From NCBI GenBank assembly GCA_049116315.1, contig JAGDZD010000015.1:310001-374000 (forward strand): a stretch of 64,000 nucleotides of DNA, in the 5' to 3' direction. A program made the translations under genes and the position numbers. The first letter of the stretch is position 1. Each line of letters begins with the position of its first letter. Source of the DNA: Thalassobius sp049116315 (GTDB taxonomy: Bacteria; Pseudomonadota; Alphaproteobacteria; Rhodobacterales; Rhodobacteraceae). This document shows positions 61,479-64,000 of this stretch, piece after piece. Under the pieces are notes generated by a model. It was not told where the DNA came from. It made no database searches and saw only the letters and a program-made list of their open reading frames with translations.

Positions 61479-62720
61479 ATGTCGGGATCTGTCCGAATGG
61501 AGCAGTTGGACCAAGACGCCGAGCCGCATTTCTCACCACCATTCCGTCAGATTCTGTTGATGGTATCGGTTCTTGGACTGAGCGGTTTTGTCGTGTTTCT
61601 GGCCTTGCCGCGCATCTTGCCGGTTTTTGAGGCCAATCCGTACTTAAACGGCTTCATCCTATTTGTGTTTGTCATAGGTGTGCTGGCTTGCTTTTGGCAG
61701 GTGGCGCAGCTGTTTAATTCCGTGCGGTGGATCGAAACCTTTGCATCGGGCAGCGGCGAAGATGACGGCAACCGGGCACCGCGCTTGTTGGCGCCTTTGG
61801 CAGCCCTGCTACGCGCCCGTGACACGCGGATGCAGATCAGTTCCAGTTCGACCCGGTCCATTTTGGATTCTGTGGCCACGCGGATTGATGAAGCGCGCGA
61901 AATCACGCGCTATATTGTCAGCCTGCTGATTTTCCTTGGTCTGCTTGGGACTTTCTATGGTTTGGCCACCACGGTGCCCGCGCTGGTGGATACAATCCGC
62001 GGATTGGCGCCACAAGACGGCGAAAGTGGCGTGGACGTATTTGGGCGCCTCATGAGCGGGCTTGAAGCGCAGCTAAGCGGTATGGGCGTGGCCTTTGGGT
62101 CGTCGTTGCTGGGGCTTGCGGGCTCTTTGGTTGTTGGTCTGCTAGAGCTGTTTTCAGGCCACGGTCAGAACCGCTTTTACCGCGAGTTGGAAGAGTGGCT
62201 GTCGACCATTACCCGGGTGACCTTCTCGACCGGCGAGGGGGACGGCGAAGGTGAATCTTCGGGTGAATACGGCGCTGCTGTTCAAATTTTGGATCACATG
62301 TTGGAACAGATGGACCGGATGCGGGGACTGTTTGAGCAATCCGAACAAAGCCGCGGACAGGTTGATGCGAGGTTGGGATCCTTGGCGGATTCCGTTGAAC
62401 GACTTACGGATCGTATGGCAGGCAATCGCCCCGTGACTGACGCGCTTGAACGGGTGGCGGATGGCCAAGAGCGTTTGATCAACGTGATGAGCGAACGCGA
62501 AGACAGCGAAGGGTTGGACGCTGAAAGCCGGATGCGTTTGCGGTCGATCGACGTGCAGCTGCTGCGTATTTTGGAAGAAATCAGCGCAGGTCGCCAAGAA
62601 ACAATGGCCGAACTGCGGATGGACATCGCGTCGCTGACGCGTTTGGTGGCGCAAAGCCGTATCGCCGAAGCCGATCATCCGCATGTGCGACCGACCCGAC
62701 CTAAGGGGCGGGAAGGCTAA
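61479..62720 (+). CDS. MotA/TolQ/ExbB-like membrane protein with helical tail
   Basis: 413 residues. Three or four membrane segments (about 28-48, 58-78, 148-168, 205-225) with the proton-channel style LLIFLGLLGTFYGLATTVPALVDTI and GMGVAFGSSLLGLAGSLVVGLLEL segments of the MotA/ExbB family. From about 265 on, a long predicted coiled coil (LDHMLEQMDRMRGLFEQSEQ, DRMAGNRPVTDALERV) ends the protein. The start is uncertain: ATG 61479 or 61497, with no strong ribosome site. The next gene is its MotB-like partner, 3 bp on. Probably a proton-driven motor-like or wall-linked complex. Confidence 0.85.
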   Translation: MSGSVRMEQLDQDAEPHFSPPFRQILLMVSVLGLSGFVVFLALPRILPVFEANPYLNGFILFVFVIGVLACFWQVAQLFNSVRWIETFASGSGEDDGNRAPRLLAPLAALLRARDTRMQISSSSTRSILDSVATRIDEAREITRYIVSLLIFLGLLGTFYGLATTVPALVDTIRGLAPQDGESGVDVFGRLMSGLEAQLSGMGVAFGSSLLGLAGSLVVGLLELFSGHGQNRFYRELEEWLSTITRVTFSTGEGDGEGESSGEYGAAVQILDHMLEQMDRMRGLFEQSEQSRGQVDARLGSLADSVERLTDRMAGNRPVTDALERVADGQERLINVMSEREDSEGLDAESRMRLRSIDVQLLRILEEISAGRQETMAELRMDIASLTRLVAQSRIAEADHPHVRPTRPKGREG

Positions 62721-62723
62721 GCA

Positions 62724-64000
62724 ATGGCCTTATCTCGTCGCACAGGGCAAAGATTTCAAAGCTCCATTTGGCCGGGCTTCGTGGATGCGATGACGGGTCT
62801 GTTGCTGGTGCTGATGTTTGTGCTGACCATTTTCATGGTGGTGCAATTTGTTTTGCAGGAAACCATCACTGGCCAAGACCGAGAGCTTGATACCCTGTCT
62901 TCAGAAATTGCAGCTTTGGCGCAGGCGCTGGGCTTGGAGCAGGAAAAAGCCGCCGGGTTGGAAAACGAAGTTGGTCAGCTGAACAGCACCATTCAGCAAG
63001 CGCAGGATGCCGCGTCCGCGCAGGCCGCCTTGATCGCTTCGCTTACCGTTCAGCGGGACAACCAAGCGGCGGAATTGGCGGCGGCAGCCACACAAATCTC
63101 GGACTTCGAAGCTCAGGTTGCAGCGATGCTGACCGAACGGGCCACCGCCTTGGGGCGCATTGCGGCGCTCGAGAAAGATCAAGCCGACGCCCGTGAAACC
63201 ATATCCGCCTTGGAAGAGGATCGCGATACCGCGCTCGGCACCATTGCGACCCTCGAAGGGGAACGCACGCGGTTGATCGACGAAAAAGAGGCGCTGAACC
63301 TTGCATTGGCGCTGGCGCGGGATGAAATCGACGCTGGCACCGAGGCCGCGCGATTGGCCGCTGCGCGTCGCGAAGCGCTTGAGGCGTTGATCGCAGATTT
63401 ACAGTCTGAAAACGCTGAAACAGATGCAGCCAATGCAGATCTTTTGGCACAAGTGACCGGTCTGAAAACCGACAAGGCAGGCTTGTTGGATGAAAAAGCC
63501 GCGCTAGAGGCCGCCCGTTTAGCGTTGGAAAATGCTCTGAGCGAGGAAGAAAAGGCCAAATTGGCCGAAGCTGCGGCGGCAGAGGCTTTACGCAAACGAC
63601 TTGAAAATGCCGATGCTGAATTGACGGCAATGACCCTGTCCCTTGAACGGCAGCGCCGAGATGCAGAAGAGACGTTGGCGCTTTTGGCGGCGGCGGATGC
63701 GGCCAGCCAAGGGTTGACGGCGAAATTGGCGGCCGCGTTGTTGGCTCAGGATTCCGCGAAAGACGAAATTCTACGATTGCAGAAAAACCTAGACGCCACC
63801 GAAGGCGGTCTAGAAGCGACATCCTCCCGCTTGCAGGATCTTGAGAACCAATTGGCCGCCGCCCTGTCCGAAGTGGATCAAGGCACTGTTGAAATCGCTG
63901 GGTTGCGCACAAGACTAAGCGAAGCTGAGGCCAAGCTCAGCTCGGCCGAAGGGCGCGCAGATGAATTGCAAACACGGCTCGCAGGCGAACGTGCAACTCT
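62724..64000 (+). CDS. MotB/OmpA-like protein with very long coiled coil (3' end beyond window)
   Basis: At least 425 residues in view, running off the right edge. The ATG at 62724 has GGAAGG 7 nt upstream. One membrane segment near residues 19-42 (FVDAMTGLLLVLMFVLTIFMVVQ, in parts) has the PxxFVDAMTGLL start of MotB-type proteins, with an Asp (VDAM) placed like the MotB proton residue. After it comes more than 350 residues of coiled coil built of Ala, Glu, Leu, Lys and Arg. The expected OmpA peptidoglycan-binding domain would be past 64 kb. Forms a pair with the upstream MotA-like gene. Confidence 0.85.
   Translation, partial: MALSRRTGQRFQSSIWPGFVDAMTGLLLVLMFVLTIFMVVQFVLQETITGQDRELDTLSSEIAALAQALGLEQEKAAGLENEVGQLNSTIQQAQDAASAQAALIASLTVQRDNQAAELAAAATQISDFEAQVAAMLTERATALGRIAALEKDQADARETISALEEDRDTALGTIATLEGERTRLIDEKEALNLALALARDEIDAGTEAARLAAARREALEALIADLQSENAETDAANADLLAQVTGLKTDKAGLLDEKAALEAARLALENALSEEEKAKLAEAAAAEALRKRLENADAELTAMTLSLERQRRDAEETLALLAAADAASQGLTAKLAAALLAQDSAKDEILRLQKNLDATEGGLEATSSRLQDLENQLAAALSEVDQGTVEIAGLRTRLSEAEAKLSSAEGRADELQTRLAGERAT

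Overview
The window is chromosomal DNA of an alphaproteobacterium, most likely a marine Rhodobacteraceae (Roseobacter group). The indicators are the RsfS-RlmH-GpmI-EnvC-CtpA-RppH block, a BioR/BioY pair with TTATCTATAA boxes, type II lumazine synthase under an FMN riboswitch, a 206-residue GTG-started S4, a DUF2125 protein, Hint-domain exoproteins, and the short intergenic GAGTATTT...CAAGA-type element. I cannot assign a genus. There is no phage, IS element, CRISPR array, tRNA or rRNA. Coding density is high and most genes are ordinary housekeeping genes.

Layout. 1-3.8 kb: serine biosynthesis, with serA (cut by the left edge) and serC on the minus strand, a short structured serC leader, and serB divergent. 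3.8-5.0 kb: a translationally coupled ArsR/AHSA1/YCII operon. 5.0-7.0 kb: ribH with FMN riboswitch and a secreted lytic transglycosylase. 7.1-12 kb: DUF1801, then the minus-strand run dapE-GNAT-glycosyltransferase-rnr. 12-18 kb: a cassette of Hint-domain exoproteins (two choice-of-anchor-L/Hint paralogues and one Hint-like protein without catalytic residues), a YHYH protein and a small hypothetical, lying between dapE and dapD. 19-20.3 kb: bioY and bioR with three BioR boxes. 20.4-24.7 kb: LOG-family protein, rlmN, IalB-like protein, asparaginase.

24.7-32.5 kb: minus-strand block rppH, ctpA, envC, gpmI, rlmH, rsfS, mscS-like channel, lipoprotein. 32.5-34.1 kb: DUF2975/HTH pair and a TSUP permease. 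34.1-41.6 kb: leucine biosynthesis, with leuC-leuD split from leuB by a membrane protein, an exo/endonuclease-phosphatase, an epimerase and its divergent LysR regulator. 41.6-48.3 kb: three paralogous membrane hybrid histidine kinases in tandem. 48.5-51.1 kb: ornithine cyclodeaminase and arginase with a divergent Lrp-type regulator (arginine to ornithine to proline). 51.2-53.3 kb: LpxR-like outer membrane protein and a third catalytic-type Hint protein. 53.3-54.8 kb: ytoQ and rpsD. 55-59.8 kb: a second Lrp-type regulator with a divergent class V aminotransferase, then the coupled hisC-tyrA-extensin run. 59.8-64 kb: DUF2125, a ChaC-like enzyme, and a MotA/ExbB-like plus coiled-coil MotB-like pair that runs off the right edge.

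The least explained material is the Hint cassette with its coupled pseudo-Hint gene, the tandem kinases with a shared pseudo-receiver, a synonymously diverged TLRPxxRP motif shared by two secreted cell-wall proteins, a 28-codon ORF before leuC, and several well-formed leader or operator structures (serC, bioR, rpsD, the third kinase gene). All function calls rest on reading motifs and family resemblance; no database search was run.
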